A stretch of DNA of 64,000 bases from JBDKLC01 sp040384865. GTDB lineage: Bacteria > Patescibacteriota > Minisyncoccia > Phycocordibacterales > CAIZLB01. The stretch is from assembly GCA_040384865.1 (NCBI GenBank), contig JAZKIM010000008.1, positions 7,703 to 71,702 on the forward strand. Direction: 5' to 3'. Below, in pieces: positions 1 to 8,054 of this stretch. The translations under genes were made by a program, and so were the position numbers. Each line of letters begins with the position of its first letter. Within the stretch, counting starts at the first letter, position 1. The notes under the pieces were generated by a model, which did not search any database, was not told where the DNA came from, and worked only from the letters and a program-made list of their open reading frames with translations.

Positions 1-33
1 CCCAAGAACAAGAACTGTCTTTTTTGAAATCAT
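1..33 (-). CDS. 5' end of a Rossmann-fold (probably FAD/NAD-binding) protein, truncated by the window edge
   Basis: Eleven codons are visible on the minus strand, reading MISKKTVLVLG. A Lys-rich start followed by TVLVLG is the usual first beta strand of a dinucleotide-binding Rossmann fold, as in FAD-dependent oxidoreductases. A perfect TATAAT lies six bases upstream of the ATG, which supports this start as that of a leaderless mRNA. It diverges from the small ORF and isoprenoid-synthase-like gene to the right, so a shared pathway is possible. The rest of the gene lies outside the window; the family assignment is tentative. Confidence 0.45.
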   Translation of the reverse strand, partial: MISKKTVLVLG

Positions 34-39
34 AACAAG

Positions 40-45
40 ATTATA
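40..45 (-). promoter_or_regulatory. -10 box of the left-edge gene
   Basis: TATAAT on the minus strand, preceded by TGG (extended -10). The gap to the ATG at 33 is six bases, so transcription should start at or next to the A of the start codon. Confidence 0.55.
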
Positions 46-97
46 CCAGACCAAATTTAACCTAAATTTAGGATATCCACAAAATAATACTCTATAT

Positions 98-103
98 TAT
101 AAT
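98..103 (+). promoter_or_regulatory. -10 box upstream of the 17-codon ORF
   Basis: Perfect TATAAT on the plus strand; no good -35 is visible. Predicted start is near 110, giving a leader of about 40 nt before the ATG at 151. A second candidate, TATAAA at 139-144, ends six bases before that ATG and would make the message leaderless. Confidence 0.45.
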
Positions 104-150
104 TAGCATGGGTCGAATATTATTAATAGTTGTAAGCCTATAAAATAACC

Positions 151-204
151 ATGAAAAAAGTCTCTACTAAGGCAACTCAGGCCTTATATCCTTGGAACGA
201 TTAA
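151..204 (+). CDS. 17-aa peptide ORF, candidate substrate or leader peptide of the adjacent isoprenoid-synthase-like enzyme
   Basis: ATG to TAA encodes MKKVSTKATQALYPWND. It has a basic N-terminal half and one Trp three residues from the end. It sits between a good promoter and a strong hairpin (221-252), so a short transcript carrying only this ORF is expected, with read-through into the enzyme gene at 263. By analogy with ComX, a peptide prenylated on Trp by the trans-prenyltransferase-fold enzyme ComQ, it could be a modified peptide precursor. It could equally be a regulatory leader peptide or a chance ORF. ComX precursors are much longer (about 55-75 aa) and comX lies after comQ, so the analogy is loose. 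No Shine-Dalgarno is seen. Confidence 0.35.
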   Translation: MKKVSTKATQALYPWND

Positions 205-220
205 TCTTAATTAATACCAG

Positions 221-252
221 AAACAAAATGACGTAAAAACGTCATTTTGTTT
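221..252 (+). terminator. Perfect hairpin between the 17-codon ORF and the downstream enzyme gene
   Basis: Two 14-base arms (221-234 and 239-252) pair perfectly around an AAAA loop, with A-rich and T-rich outer ends. It would act as an intrinsic terminator in either direction. It ends ten bases before the ATG at 263, so it may attenuate read-through or mask the start of the enzyme gene. Confidence 0.7.
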
Positions 253-262
253 AAATTTAAAA

Positions 263-1117
263 ATGAGCCATAAAAACATATTGAATATATTTAGACAAAT
301 TCAAAATAAAATATATGCTGAAAAGATTTTTGAGAATATACTTGAACAAAATATTGAAAGTAGCGCCTTAAAATCCATCACTCTACTTTCCCACCACTGG
401 AACTCCCATAACTCCAAAACCGCTAACTCGAACCTTGAAACTTCTCTCGGTGTCATCACACTCCTCGGCTGGGTTGGTTACACCATCCTCGATCACGCTA
501 TCGATGGTCAACATGACATATTAAAATCCATTCCCCTTGCTGAACGGTGCATGCGCGAACTGCACTGGCGACTCAGCCTTCTCTGTAAGACACCTACCGA
601 ACGCACCGTTGTAATAGAACTCCTCACCCTCATTGAAACAGCTCACTACGCCGAATGCCACGGCAGAGTGCCCACACCATGGCACAAGTCTGCCGGCCAC
701 ATGATAGGTCCGCTTATTCTCATCGTACGCCAAGACCATAGCCCGAAAAGCGCTATATTCAAAGCATCCAAAAGTTATTTTATTGAATTCCTCACCATAA
801 AGCAGCTCTCGGACGATTTGCGCGACTGGGAGGAAGACTGGAAAGCCGATCGACATACGATAGTGACCGAACATTTACGCAAAATCATATCTTCCCTTGA
901 GAATAGGAATAAAAATAAAGTTTCATTTAACATGATTCGAAAAATCTATACATTGGGCACCCTTAAACACTTCTGCTTCATCTTAATTCGCCGTGGTAAC
1001 ATCGCGCTCCGCGCACTAAAACATACTGGTAACCATCGCAACATAACACACTTTGAAAAGTGTATCACCCGTCTTCAAGACGGTGCCCGCAACGCTTTAA
1101 CATATATCAAAAAGTAA
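263..1117 (+). CDS. Class I isoprenoid-synthase-fold enzyme (phytoene/squalene synthase-like or ComQ-like)
   Basis: 284 aa. Two Asp motifs with the spacing of all-alpha class I isoprenoid synthases are visible: DHAID at about 77-81 and DDLRDWEED at about 184-192, the latter preceded by KQL as in head-to-head condensing enzymes. In that fold these carboxylates bind Mg2+ and a prenyl diphosphate. The first motif is DxxxD rather than DDxxD, which favours a phytoene/squalene-synthase-like or specialised enzyme over a chain-elongating synthase. No signal peptide or clear membrane helix is seen. No other carotenoid or terpene gene is visible, although the divergent left-edge gene may be an oxidoreductase. 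Substrate unknown. The start lacks a Shine-Dalgarno and lies just after a strong hairpin. Confidence 0.65.
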   Translation: MSHKNILNIFRQIQNKIYAEKIFENILEQNIESSALKSITLLSHHWNSHNSKTANSNLETSLGVITLLGWVGYTILDHAIDGQHDILKSIPLAERCMRELHWRLSLLCKTPTERTVVIELLTLIETAHYAECHGRVPTPWHKSAGHMIGPLILIVRQDHSPKSAIFKASKSYFIEFLTIKQLSDDLRDWEEDWKADRHTIVTEHLRKIISSLENRNKNKVSFNMIRKIYTLGTLKHFCFILIRRGNIALRALKHTGNHRNITHFEKCITRLQDGARNALTYIKK

Positions 1118-1159
1118 TTTAATTGACCTCTGTGTGACCTTTGTGGCAATATAAACCCC

Positions 1160-1173
1160 GTTCAATGTTGAAC
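1160..1173. promoter_or_regulatory. Inverted repeat upstream of an orphan gene
   Basis: GTTCAA-TG-TTGAAC, six-base arms around two bases. It follows a TATAAA (1150-1155) that could be a -10 box, so it would overlap the transcription start and could be an operator. Weak evidence. Confidence 0.3.
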
Positions 1174-1219
1174 GCCTGCTCTTTCCGTAACATCAACACC
1201 AACCCAAAAGACCTAAAAC

Positions 1220-1675
1220 ATGAAACCTGCCAGCAGAGTCTACGAAGTCGTTAGCGTATCCGTCATCCCGCGAGGCGGGGACAATTCAGGGATCGGCGCA
1301 AGTAAAATGCTCCATCTCGATTATTTCCGAGAAGTGCCCGAAGGGCGCATCCAGGAAAGATTCAATCACCCCAACCTTCGGCTATGTGCCTATCCTGCGG
1401 AAAATGTGCGATATTTCCTACTGCTTCCCGAGGGAGATCCTCAACCAGGGAGCGGCGTCCCCTGCCCATTCGAACTTTTTCGTGTCATGAAGGATCACCG
1501 CACACAAATCGCCAGCGGCCACATCGACTGTGAAAAACTAGGGCGTACAGCGAGTATCGGCCCAGTCTTCAAAGTCATAACCGGCGCCATCTGCCCCCAC
1601 TACACCTTCCAGGTGAAGCAAAGCCACATGGATGAGTTCGCCGAACAGTCTGCCGCCATCATTATTACGTCCTGA
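1220..1675 (+). CDS. Uncharacterised 151-aa protein, GC-rich orphan
   Basis: No family recognised. The protein is soluble, with an even mix of charged and hydrophobic residues, four Cys and no signal peptide. It is flanked by its own upstream region and a GC-rich terminator (1700-1733), so it is monocistronic. The leader is CA-rich, unstructured and lacks a Shine-Dalgarno, resembling the leader of the orphan at 21475. Codon use is richer in GC than the AT-leaning neighbours, suggesting transfer or a distinct gene class. It ends in TGA, which supports the standard genetic code. It is likely real because the ORF fits exactly between promoter-like and terminator signals. Confidence 0.6.
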   Translation: MKPASRVYEVVSVSVIPRGGDNSGIGASKMLHLDYFREVPEGRIQERFNHPNLRLCAYPAENVRYFLLLPEGDPQPGSGVPCPFELFRVMKDHRTQIASGHIDCEKLGRTASIGPVFKVITGAICPHYTFQVKQSHMDEFAEQSAAIIITS

Positions 1676-1699
1676 TCTGGGAAGGAAAGATGGTCAACT

Positions 1700-1733
1700 G
1701 CGCCGCCTGAGAATCCTCGGGCGGCGCGTTTCG
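1700..1733 (+). terminator. GC-rich intrinsic terminator after the 151-aa orphan
   Basis: Eight-base arms GCGCCGCC (1700-1707) and GGCGGCGC (1720-1727), followed by GTTTCGTT. This is a classical GC-rich hairpin, unlike the AT-flanked long-stem hairpins after most genes here. Confidence 0.75.
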
Positions 1734-1756
1734 TTAGTAAAAATACCGGATACAAA

Positions 1757-1795
1757 ACGAAAACCGCCTCCCGAGATAACACTCGAGTCAGGCGG
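1757..1795 (-). terminator. Intrinsic terminator of the 164-aa orphan
   Basis: On the minus strand CCGCCT pairs with AGGCGG and an inner CTCGAG pairs with CTCGGG, followed by TTTTCGTTTT. It faces the convergent terminator at 1700-1733. Confidence 0.7.
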
Positions 1796-1805
1796 CATTC
1801 AATGT

Positions 1806-2300
1806 TTACGCTTCTTTTTTTGAAAGCGTTGCGAGTATGCACTTAAGCAGTCGGTAATCCTCTTCGACGTAGCCTTTGCCTGGTACATACACGCGGGTTA
1901 AAGCTCCGCGAACACGCATCAATTCAAGAGGAGACCACGACTTACTGGCGTGAACAACGATTGAGCGTCGCGAGGTAATCGAATAGTGCTGATGATTGCA
2001 AGCGCCGATGATGAGCACCGCATACTTACCGTCATACCTGTCGATCCAGTTCTGCACCCGCTTCGTTTGCTTGTTTCGACTATCAAAGTACAAATATTCC
2101 GGGGCACGCTTCTTACCATGGGCCTTCAAGAATCTGATACCCTCTAAACTGAAATGTGCGGAATGTACCCGGATCAGTTCACAGATTAACCGACGGTATA
2201 GAAAATAGTGAACCGCCCACTTCAGCTGCCGTCGACTAATAGGCTCGTCAGTTACATCTTCAAGCTCTAACTTTTTGAAAAATCTTGGTTTTCTTCTCAA
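1806..2300 (-). CDS. Uncharacterised 164-aa protein with a strong Shine-Dalgarno and TTG start
   Basis: No family recognised. The protein is basic and rich in Arg, Lys and aromatic residues, with a hydrophobic strand YAVLIIGACNH in the middle that suggests an alpha/beta core; a nucleic-acid-related role is possible but not shown. The start is TTG at 2300, chosen because AGGAGG lies nine bases upstream (2310-2315). Such a strong Shine-Dalgarno is rare in this window. Its leader shares the string GAAGCACTG and an AAAGGAGG element with the leader of the 216-aa orphan at 42247-42897, so the two may belong to one gene class. It has its own terminator. Confidence 0.6.
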   Translation of the reverse strand: MRRKPRFFKKLELEDVTDEPISRRQLKWAVHYFLYRRLICELIRVHSAHFSLEGIRFLKAHGKKRAPEYLYFDSRNKQTKRVQNWIDRYDGKYAVLIIGACNHQHYSITSRRSIVVHASKSWSPLELMRVRGALTRVYVPGKGYVEEDYRLLKCILATLSKKEA

Positions 2301-2309
2301 TTTACAACG

Positions 2310-2337
2310 CCTCCTTTCGAGGTTGATCCAGTGCTTC
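2310..2337 (-). promoter_or_regulatory. Conserved leader with AGGAGG, shared with the 42.9-kb orphan
   Basis: Reading along the minus strand: GAAGCACTG (2337-2329), then ATCAA, then AAAGGAGG ending at 2310. The same order of elements occurs at 42902-42927. Confidence 0.5.
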
Positions 2338-2418
2338 GTGCGTCTAGATTCCAGCAGAAACGATACAGCAAAGAGAACATGGGGTCAATTTCTTTGATTT
2401 TTTATCTACCCCTCTTTT

Positions 2419-2427
2419 TGATACAAT
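2419..2427 (+). promoter_or_regulatory. Extended -10 of dsbB
   Basis: TG-A-TACAAT, with the hexamer at 2422-2427. The gap to the ATG at 2434 is six bases, so the transcript is predicted to be leaderless. Confidence 0.55.
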
Positions 2428-2433
2428 AGATCC

Positions 2434-2883
2434 ATGAAATCAATCACCACCTTCTTGGGCAAGAATGCCCTTTATCTTGCCCTTGTTCAGACCATAATAG
2501 CAACATTAGGTAGTTTATATTTTAGCGAAATCGCCAAATACCCCCCTTGCTTCCTTTGCTGGTGGCAACGCATTGCCATGTACCCTATTATCATCATCCT
2601 AACTGTCGGAATTCTTCGACGAGATAGAGAGGTATACCAATATGTATTACCTCTTACTATAATCGGCTGGGCCTTCAGTCTTTATCATAATCTTCTCTAT
2701 TATCATATACTTCCTTGGTGGAACGAGCCGTGTGCCGCTGGTGTTTCTTGTACTACAAAATACATTTCATGGTTTGGGTTCCTCACCATCCCACTATTGG
2801 CTTTCATTGGCTTTAATGTCATCATAGGCCTCATGTTCCTGTACCGCCGCCACGTCCGACAAGAACAACAAATTCAAGCTTAA
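2434..2883 (+). CDS. dsbB: DsbB/BdbC-type disulfide oxidoreductase
   Basis: 149 aa with four hydrophobic segments. The membrane quinone-linked oxidase reoxidises its DsbA partner. The first periplasmic pair is C39 and C42 in PPCFLCWWQR, the CxxC signature of the family including the following Arg. The second loop holds C100 and C106. Its length is that of the short BdbC-like branch. The DsbA-like gene begins 34 bases later on the same strand, so the two form an oxidative folding operon for the many Cys-containing exported proteins in this genome. The start is supported by an extended -10 box placed for a leaderless message. Confidence 0.9.
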   Translation: MKSITTFLGKNALYLALVQTIIATLGSLYFSEIAKYPPCFLCWWQRIAMYPIIIILTVGILRRDREVYQYVLPLTIIGWAFSLYHNLLYYHILPWWNEPCAAGVSCTTKYISWFGFLTIPLLAFIGFNVIIGLMFLYRRHVRQEQQIQA

Positions 2884-2917
2884 GTCTTCTTTATCAATCC
2901 TTTATTTAAATTTCACC

Positions 2918-3586
2918 ATGTCCACTGAAGCAAAAACAGTTACCGCAATAGTTATTATCACCATTCTCATCATCATCGGCGGTATTTTCGTAATGAGCAC
3001 CCAGTCAGCCAACTTGCCTGACATGGTAGTCAATTCAGATATTCTTGTACGTCCTGATAGCCCTATCATCAAGGGTGAGCAAGATCACATCACCATAGTG
3101 GAATTCGCCGACTATGAATGCCCTTCATGCGCGGTAATCCATCCAGAACTAAAGAAGCTGCTCTCTTCAGAAGACGGTAAATACATAAACTTTGTGTTCC
3201 GAAACTTCCCTCTTCACAGCGGTTCAGTTCAAGCTTCTGTGGCAGTTCAAGCTGCTGGCGCACAAGGAAAGTATTGGGAAATGCACGACAAAGTATTTGA
3301 AAATCAGGATGAATGGGCATCCATATCAGCCTCCAACGAATCAAAGCGTGCGGAATTGTTTGAGAAATACGCTACGGAAATTGGGCTCGATATCAATGCA
3401 TATCGTCTAGCACTTAAAGACAGCAAATACACAGATCTCATTAAGCGTGATCAGGCAGATGCCATTGCTATGAAAGTCAGTGTCACGCCCACTCTCATCA
3501 TTAATGGAACAGAGATCATCAAAGGTGCCGTTTCTTACGAAAAACTAAAGGAGGTTATCGACGCGGAGTTAGCGAAGAACAACTAA
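2918..3586 (+). CDS. DsbA-like thioredoxin-fold thiol oxidase, membrane-anchored
   Basis: 222 aa. A hydrophobic helix at about 8-26 anchors the protein outside the membrane. The thioredoxin fold begins near residue 55; the active site is C68-P-S-C71 in YECPSCAVIH, and the cis-Pro loop is VTPTLIING at about residue 190. This is the DsbA/BdbD-like 'DSBA thioredoxin' family that introduces disulfides into exported proteins. It pairs with the DsbB homologue just upstream. The stop codon overlaps the end of the convergent murJ gene by four bases. Confidence 0.9.
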   Translation: MSTEAKTVTAIVIITILIIIGGIFVMSTQSANLPDMVVNSDILVRPDSPIIKGEQDHITIVEFADYECPSCAVIHPELKKLLSSEDGKYINFVFRNFPLHSGSVQASVAVQAAGAQGKYWEMHDKVFENQDEWASISASNESKRAELFEKYATEIGLDINAYRLALKDSKYTDLIKRDQADAIAMKVSVTPTLIINGTEIIKGAVSYEKLKEVIDAELAKNN

Positions 3587-5268
3587 ATTTCAATCTTTTC
3601 AGGCTCAGCAACAACGACCTTGTTCTTCGTCAGCTTTTGATTGAACATCCTCCACACTTCCCCAAGCTCGGTACTGCCGAGTAGTTTAAACACAAGCATG
3701 GTTATACCAATACCCACAGCACCGCCAATGATTCCCTGAGTTAAAATACCACCAAAGGTATCAAGGTTCAGTCTTTCATCTACGGTATTGAGGGCTATAT
3801 AGGCAAAAAAGGCACCAATCACTCCTGCACTAAAGCTTGAAAACAAAACCTTGCCCACTTTGTGCGTAAGCGAACCAAAATCGCGCTCGAAACTAATCCA
3901 CAAAATAAAAGCATTAATAAGTGTTCCTATAGAAAAACCAAGCGGTAACATCAACACGCCCGCACCAGGAATATCCTCTACGCGAAAAGCAGACTCTATC
4001 ACATATTTAAACATCGGATAATTATTGAATGCCATCAAAAGAAAGAACGGTGCGCCGATAGTAATGACCGAAGATATGAGGTTTATAAAAAGCGGTTTCT
4101 TTGTCATACCAGCCGCGTAGTAAGCACGTATGAATAAAAGCTCGAGACCTTGAGCGACAAGAGAAATGGTAAAAAGGGCAAGACAAGCGGCTGTGAGACG
4201 GGTATCATCCCAATCAAATGATCCGGAGCCGAGGATGACGCGAACAATTTGGGCACGAAGGACAATAAAAAGAGCCGTGATGGGGATAGACCAGAATACA
4301 ATATGGCGTGCTGCGGTAGTAACATGTTCAATGAATTCAGCACGTTCGCCACGTGCAATGAATGCGCTAAGTGTCGGAAATGCAGCAAGTGCATAACTCA
4401 CCCCAACAATAGCAAACGGTACTGACTGTAAACTGTTCGAAAAACTAAAGATGGCAATTGATCCTGTGGTAATCAAAGAAGCAAACGAGGTGATGAAAAC
4501 AAGCTCAAGATTAGTAGCAGAAAGGGTCAAGGTACGAGGTATCGACAACTTAAACATTTCCCATACCACCCGACGGTCAATATTAAAAGTAATGCGCGGA
4601 AGCAGTCCTCTTGCTGCAACGAAAGGCACCTGTACCAGAAAATGCACTAACCCTCCAATAATAACGCCCACAACTACTCCTTGAATTCCCATAATTGGAT
4701 ACAAAAACAAAAGTCCAAAGATAATAGAGAGATTGTAAAGAATAGGACTCATAGCGTAAAGGAAAAACCTTTTACTAATCTGAGTGATGACACCAAGAAG
4801 GTTTGAAATTCCTAAACAGATAGGCTGAAGCAATAATAGTCGAGCAAGCAATGTCAGCTGATCCAATACAGCAGGATCTTTCATGCCCGGCATCAGCAAG
4901 GGAGTAATGTACGGCATAATAAACCAAAAAACGACAGAGACAACTATCATAAGGCCGACAAAAACCGTAAAGATAGTACTCATGAGATGAGCCGCCTCTT
5001 CCTTCTTTCTTTCAAAAATACCGCTGAAGAATGGGATCAGTACTGAAATGGAAACCAATGACGCCACGGCGGCATAGATCAAGTCTGGAATTCGAAAAGC
5101 TGCATAGTATATGTCGAGTGTTTGTCCTGCCCCAAAGTGATTAGCCAATATCCTATCGCGTACCAGAGCAAGAACTTGCGAAAGAAAAGTAAAGAAGCCA
5201 ATGAGAAAAGCGGCCTGGTGAACCCCGGCGATTTCCTGATGAAAGAGTTTAAGAATGCGATTGCCCAT
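3583..5268 (-). CDS. murJ: MurJ/MviN lipid II flippase
   Basis: 561 aa, strongly hydrophobic throughout, about 14 membrane helices, as expected for the MOP-superfamily flippase that moves lipid II outward for peptidoglycan synthesis. The N-terminal region containing LVRDRILANHFGAG is the characteristic MurJ first-helix region. It has a charged cytoplasmic tail. It is the second gene of an operon: its start lies eight bases after the stop of the O-antigen-ligase-like gene. Its stop overlaps the convergent DsbA-like gene by four bases, so there is no room for a terminator. Confidence 0.93.
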   Translation of the reverse strand: MGNRILKLFHQEIAGVHQAAFLIGFFTFLSQVLALVRDRILANHFGAGQTLDIYYAAFRIPDLIYAAVASLVSISVLIPFFSGIFERKKEEAAHLMSTIFTVFVGLMIVVSVVFWFIMPYITPLLMPGMKDPAVLDQLTLLARLLLLQPICLGISNLLGVITQISKRFFLYAMSPILYNLSIIFGLLFLYPIMGIQGVVVGVIIGGLVHFLVQVPFVAARGLLPRITFNIDRRVVWEMFKLSIPRTLTLSATNLELVFITSFASLITTGSIAIFSFSNSLQSVPFAIVGVSYALAAFPTLSAFIARGERAEFIEHVTTAARHIVFWSIPITALFIVLRAQIVRVILGSGSFDWDDTRLTAACLALFTISLVAQGLELLFIRAYYAAGMTKKPLFINLISSVITIGAPFFLLMAFNNYPMFKYVIESAFRVEDIPGAGVLMLPLGFSIGTLINAFILWISFERDFGSLTHKVGKVLFSSFSAGVIGAFFAYIALNTVDERLNLDTFGGILTQGIIGGAVGIGITMLVFKLLGSTELGEVWRMFNQKLTKNKVVVAEPEKIEI

Positions 5269-5276
5269 ATCGCTCT

Positions 5277-7439
5277 CTACTTCTTAGAATTGATGCTGCT
5301 AGTGGTGGAAGTTGAGGATTGACTCGTGACAGTACTCGACTTTTTACTTTCTACTTGCGCAGCAGGAGAGGAAGATGTTTGAATGTCCTTACTTGCCGAT
5401 GACTGTGCTGAGGGATTAGCCTTCTCTAGTTCTGAATAAAGGGCATAGGCTTCCTGGAAGTCAGGTTTAAGCTGCAGAGACTGCTGAAGGGCAGCTTTGG
5501 CACTTGCTGAGTCCTTAGCCAGCGCATACAAGTATCCAGCAAGATATGCAGGTAAAGGACTCGAAGGGATGAGTGCATACGCCTGCTTATAAGCATTGAG
5601 AGCGGCGTCCCCCGCCTTCTCAACTCCAAGTAAACCAGCGGTCTGATAGACTTGGCCGAGGAAAATGTAGTTATGATAATCCGTTGGGTTCTGCTGTGCA
5701 GCAGTTTCAGCCGCATATACCGCCTGGGTAATAATAGGCTTGGTCTTTTCATCAAGCTCGTTCTTCCCTGACTGTTTCAATACCAGCTGCAATTCAATCA
5801 GTTTTGCTTGTGCGTATGATCGTAGATATGGATCGTGCGAAGGGGCGCGCTGAATAGCTGAAGCGATCAAGGCTTCAGACTCAGCAATATTTTCAGGTGT
5901 CGTGAGTACTACACCAGCCTTACTTATTTCTATCGCTGCTACGAATCTCTGCGTCCATCCAAATGCCCATGCTACTGTGCATATAAGAAGGAGAATAAGA
6001 ATCAACACTGACACAAAGCCCTTCTTCTGACTTGATATCCAACTATATTCCTTGATCTTAATTACATTCTCCCGAATAAGCGATGCGGCCAAAAGTCCGG
6101 TAAAAAAGAAAGCAAAGACTAGTGTAGTTACAGTCACCATCGAAAAGAATGCAATAAACCAGAGATACATCGACGCAAGGAGCGACGAAACAATTATATA
6201 CACCGAGAACTTATCCTTTGTTCCGACGAACACGGATCGAATTCCCGACCAAAATGTAGCTGCCAAAAATACAAGCCAAGCAAGGAAACCTAGAATCCCG
6301 ACGGTAACTATTGTAGTCAGGACGTAACTAACACCATAATTAAAATCAGAGTTCCAAAATACAGTTTGATTTACTCCAGCAGGTTTAAACAATCCCCATG
6401 CTGCAAAGAACCTATTCGGACCGACACCAAAAAGAACTCGTACAACATCTCCTTGACCAATCAAGTCACGGGCTACTCCATAAGTCCCCTGGAAAGTCGG
6501 TCGGACGTCTATCACATCGTTCTGTGTAATTCCGATCTTACTGTAAATAAATGTAGCGATAGTCGAAGAACCAATGGTCATTACCGTACAGAACACCAAG
6601 ACCAAAAGAGACGCTTTCGGCATTTTCTTTGAAGAACGATAATTGAGAGAAAGGATATATACAAATACCAGTAAAGCAATAAATCCTACCAAGAATGTCA
6701 GCGGGATAGCGAATCCAAAAACATTACTTATGATATAAAAATTCGTAACGCTAAGAAGCGCGAGGCCGAGAATAAGTGCCCCATAAAAAGCCAACTTAAG
6801 CTTCTTACCCACATCAAGGAATTCAATGGTTATAAATGAAAGAATAATAGCCAAACCAGCATATATACCAAGGTCACTCCATGCTCCGAGCGTATTCGCG
6901 ACTACAGTAGAAAAAGCGCCGCCAATATTAAGCATATCCGGTCCAGCAACAAAACGGATTATATGGAAAATACTGACCACTACAAACATTCCCAAGATAG
7001 CTAAATAGGCCCAAAAAATACGTTGCTTTGATTGGAAGAAGGCAGCGACAAGTGCGATGAGCAGAAATCCTAGCACTATAAAATGAGACGTATCAAACTC
7101 CGCTCCAGACCCAATCAAGCTAGAAGGTCGGTGAATTGAAAGGAAGGAGGAAACAATAGTTAGTAAAGGAACAATGGCCAGGATAGTAATCACCTTCCAA
7201 TTCGGCAAGGATATCTTTCCTGATTTTATAATAGCAAAGAGAGAGAGCACTACAGATATCAAGACAATTGTTGTCAAAAGAAGTATTTTTGAAAATAAAA
7301 AACCAACAAGACTTGAGGGGATAACGAATATCGGTAAAAGGACAATTAACAGTGAGAGTAGCCAAAACGGTAATTTATTTAACAGGGTTATTTCCTCCGG
7401 AGCTCCGACAGCCTCAATGTTCATTTTTATTTTATCCAT
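5277..7439 (-). CDS. O-antigen ligase/polymerase-like membrane protein with C-terminal TPR region
   Basis: About 720 aa from the ATG at 7439; the frame extends seven codons further to a GTG at 7460. The first roughly 470 residues hold about a dozen membrane helices, with a long external loop containing the GVGPNRF motif typical of Wzy_C/O-antigen ligase-like proteins. The rest is soluble and helical with tetratricopeptide-like repeats (for example the ALIPSSPLPAYLAGYLYALA region), ending in a Ser/Thr-rich tail. The likely role is transfer or polymerisation of surface glycans, fitting its operon with murJ. The ATG at 7439 is preferred because a TATAAT ends six bases upstream. Confidence 0.75.
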   Translation of the reverse strand: MDKIKMNIEAVGAPEEITLLNKLPFWLLSLLIVLLPIFVIPSSLVGFLFSKILLLTTIVLISVVLSLFAIIKSGKISLPNWKVITILAIVPLLTIVSSFLSIHRPSSLIGSGAEFDTSHFIVLGFLLIALVAAFFQSKQRIFWAYLAILGMFVVVSIFHIIRFVAGPDMLNIGGAFSTVVANTLGAWSDLGIYAGLAIILSFITIEFLDVGKKLKLAFYGALILGLALLSVTNFYIISNVFGFAIPLTFLVGFIALLVFVYILSLNYRSSKKMPKASLLVLVFCTVMTIGSSTIATFIYSKIGITQNDVIDVRPTFQGTYGVARDLIGQGDVVRVLFGVGPNRFFAAWGLFKPAGVNQTVFWNSDFNYGVSYVLTTIVTVGILGFLAWLVFLAATFWSGIRSVFVGTKDKFSVYIIVSSLLASMYLWFIAFFSMVTVTTLVFAFFFTGLLAASLIRENVIKIKEYSWISSQKKGFVSVLILILLLICTVAWAFGWTQRFVAAIEISKAGVVLTTPENIAESEALIASAIQRAPSHDPYLRSYAQAKLIELQLVLKQSGKNELDEKTKPIITQAVYAAETAAQQNPTDYHNYIFLGQVYQTAGLLGVEKAGDAALNAYKQAYALIPSSPLPAYLAGYLYALAKDSASAKAALQQSLQLKPDFQEAYALYSELEKANPSAQSSASKDIQTSSSPAAQVESKKSSTVTSQSSTSTTSSINSKK

Positions 7440-7445
7440 ACCTCC

Positions 7446-7474
7446 ATTATATATGAGCACAACACTAGCTACAA
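7446..7474 (-). promoter_or_regulatory. Promoter of the O-antigen-ligase-like/murJ operon
   Basis: TTGTAG (7474-7469), 17-base spacer, TATAAT (7451-7446). The gap to the ATG at 7439 is six bases, so the predicted message starts on the start codon. Confidence 0.6.
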
Positions 7475-7551
7475 TGAAAAAACACCCGAGATTGAGGATA
7501 ATTAGGATGGTTTAAAGTTTTATGAAGTCGCTGGATTTTTAACGTATTTTG

Positions 7552-7560
7552 TGATATAAT
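7552..7560 (+). promoter_or_regulatory. Extended -10 promoter of rnpB
   Basis: TG-A-TATAAT with the hexamer at 7555-7560. The expected start, seven or eight bases later, coincides with the predicted 5' end of RNase P RNA. Confidence 0.65.
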
Positions 7561-7567
7561 GTACACC

Positions 7568-7989
7568 GTTGGTGTTGGAACGATGCTCGCGAGAAAGATA
7601 TCGCGAGAGGAAAGTCCGAACACTCGCCAGCCACTTCCGAAAGGAATATCTGGCAGCAAGGTAGCGGGTAATCCCCGTCTGGAGCAATCCAAGAGGTGCG
7701 AACAGTGACGCCGGCATCGAAAGACCGCCGGCACCCAGCGAAAGATTTAAGACGCAAGTCATAAAAATTCCGAAGGGTGAATCTCGAGAGTCAAAGCTCG
7801 AGAGTGCAACGGCAAAATCCTTATCCGAGTGCAAGACCGCGCTTCATACGCAAAATGAGAACGTGCAAACGTAATCACCAGCGATAGAAGAGAGTCGCTC
7901 GAGCTGGCCAGTAATGACCAGCCTAGATAAATATCGTTTAATTGCTCTGTTATTAGAGCAATCACAGAATTCGGCTTATAGGCACCAAC
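7568..7989 (+). ncRNA. rnpB: RNase P RNA
   Basis: The RNA subunit of RNase P matures tRNA 5' ends. Both universal core elements are present: GAGGAAAGTCCGAACAC near the 5' end and ACAGAATTCGGCTTATAG near the 3' end. The termini pair as stem P1, GTTGGTG (7568-7574) with CACCAAC (7983-7989). The length of about 420 nt and several internal hairpins are usual for bacterial type A-like molecules. It is followed by a strong terminator and faces the ribonucleotide reductase gene. Confidence 0.95.
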
Positions 7990-7997
7990 AAAAAATC

Positions 7998-8031
7998 AAA
8001 ATCCCCTGGCTAACGCCTGGGGATTTTGTGT
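7998..8031. terminator. Bidirectional terminator between rnpB and the reductase gene
   Basis: AAAATCCCC (7998-8006) pairs with GGGGATTTT (8019-8027), with an inner GGC/GCC pair. T-rich tracts lie on both sides, so it serves both convergent units. Confidence 0.85.
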
Positions 8032-8054
8032 TTATAAAACTATTACCTTTTCTC

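Noticed and set aside
521..874. 117-codon ORF antisense to the isoprenoid-synthase-like gene
   Set aside because: Antisense shadow; the sense frame carries the conserved Asp motifs.
7465..7965. Several overlapping ORFs opposite rnpB
   Set aside because: They are translations of the RNase P RNA complement and its promoter.
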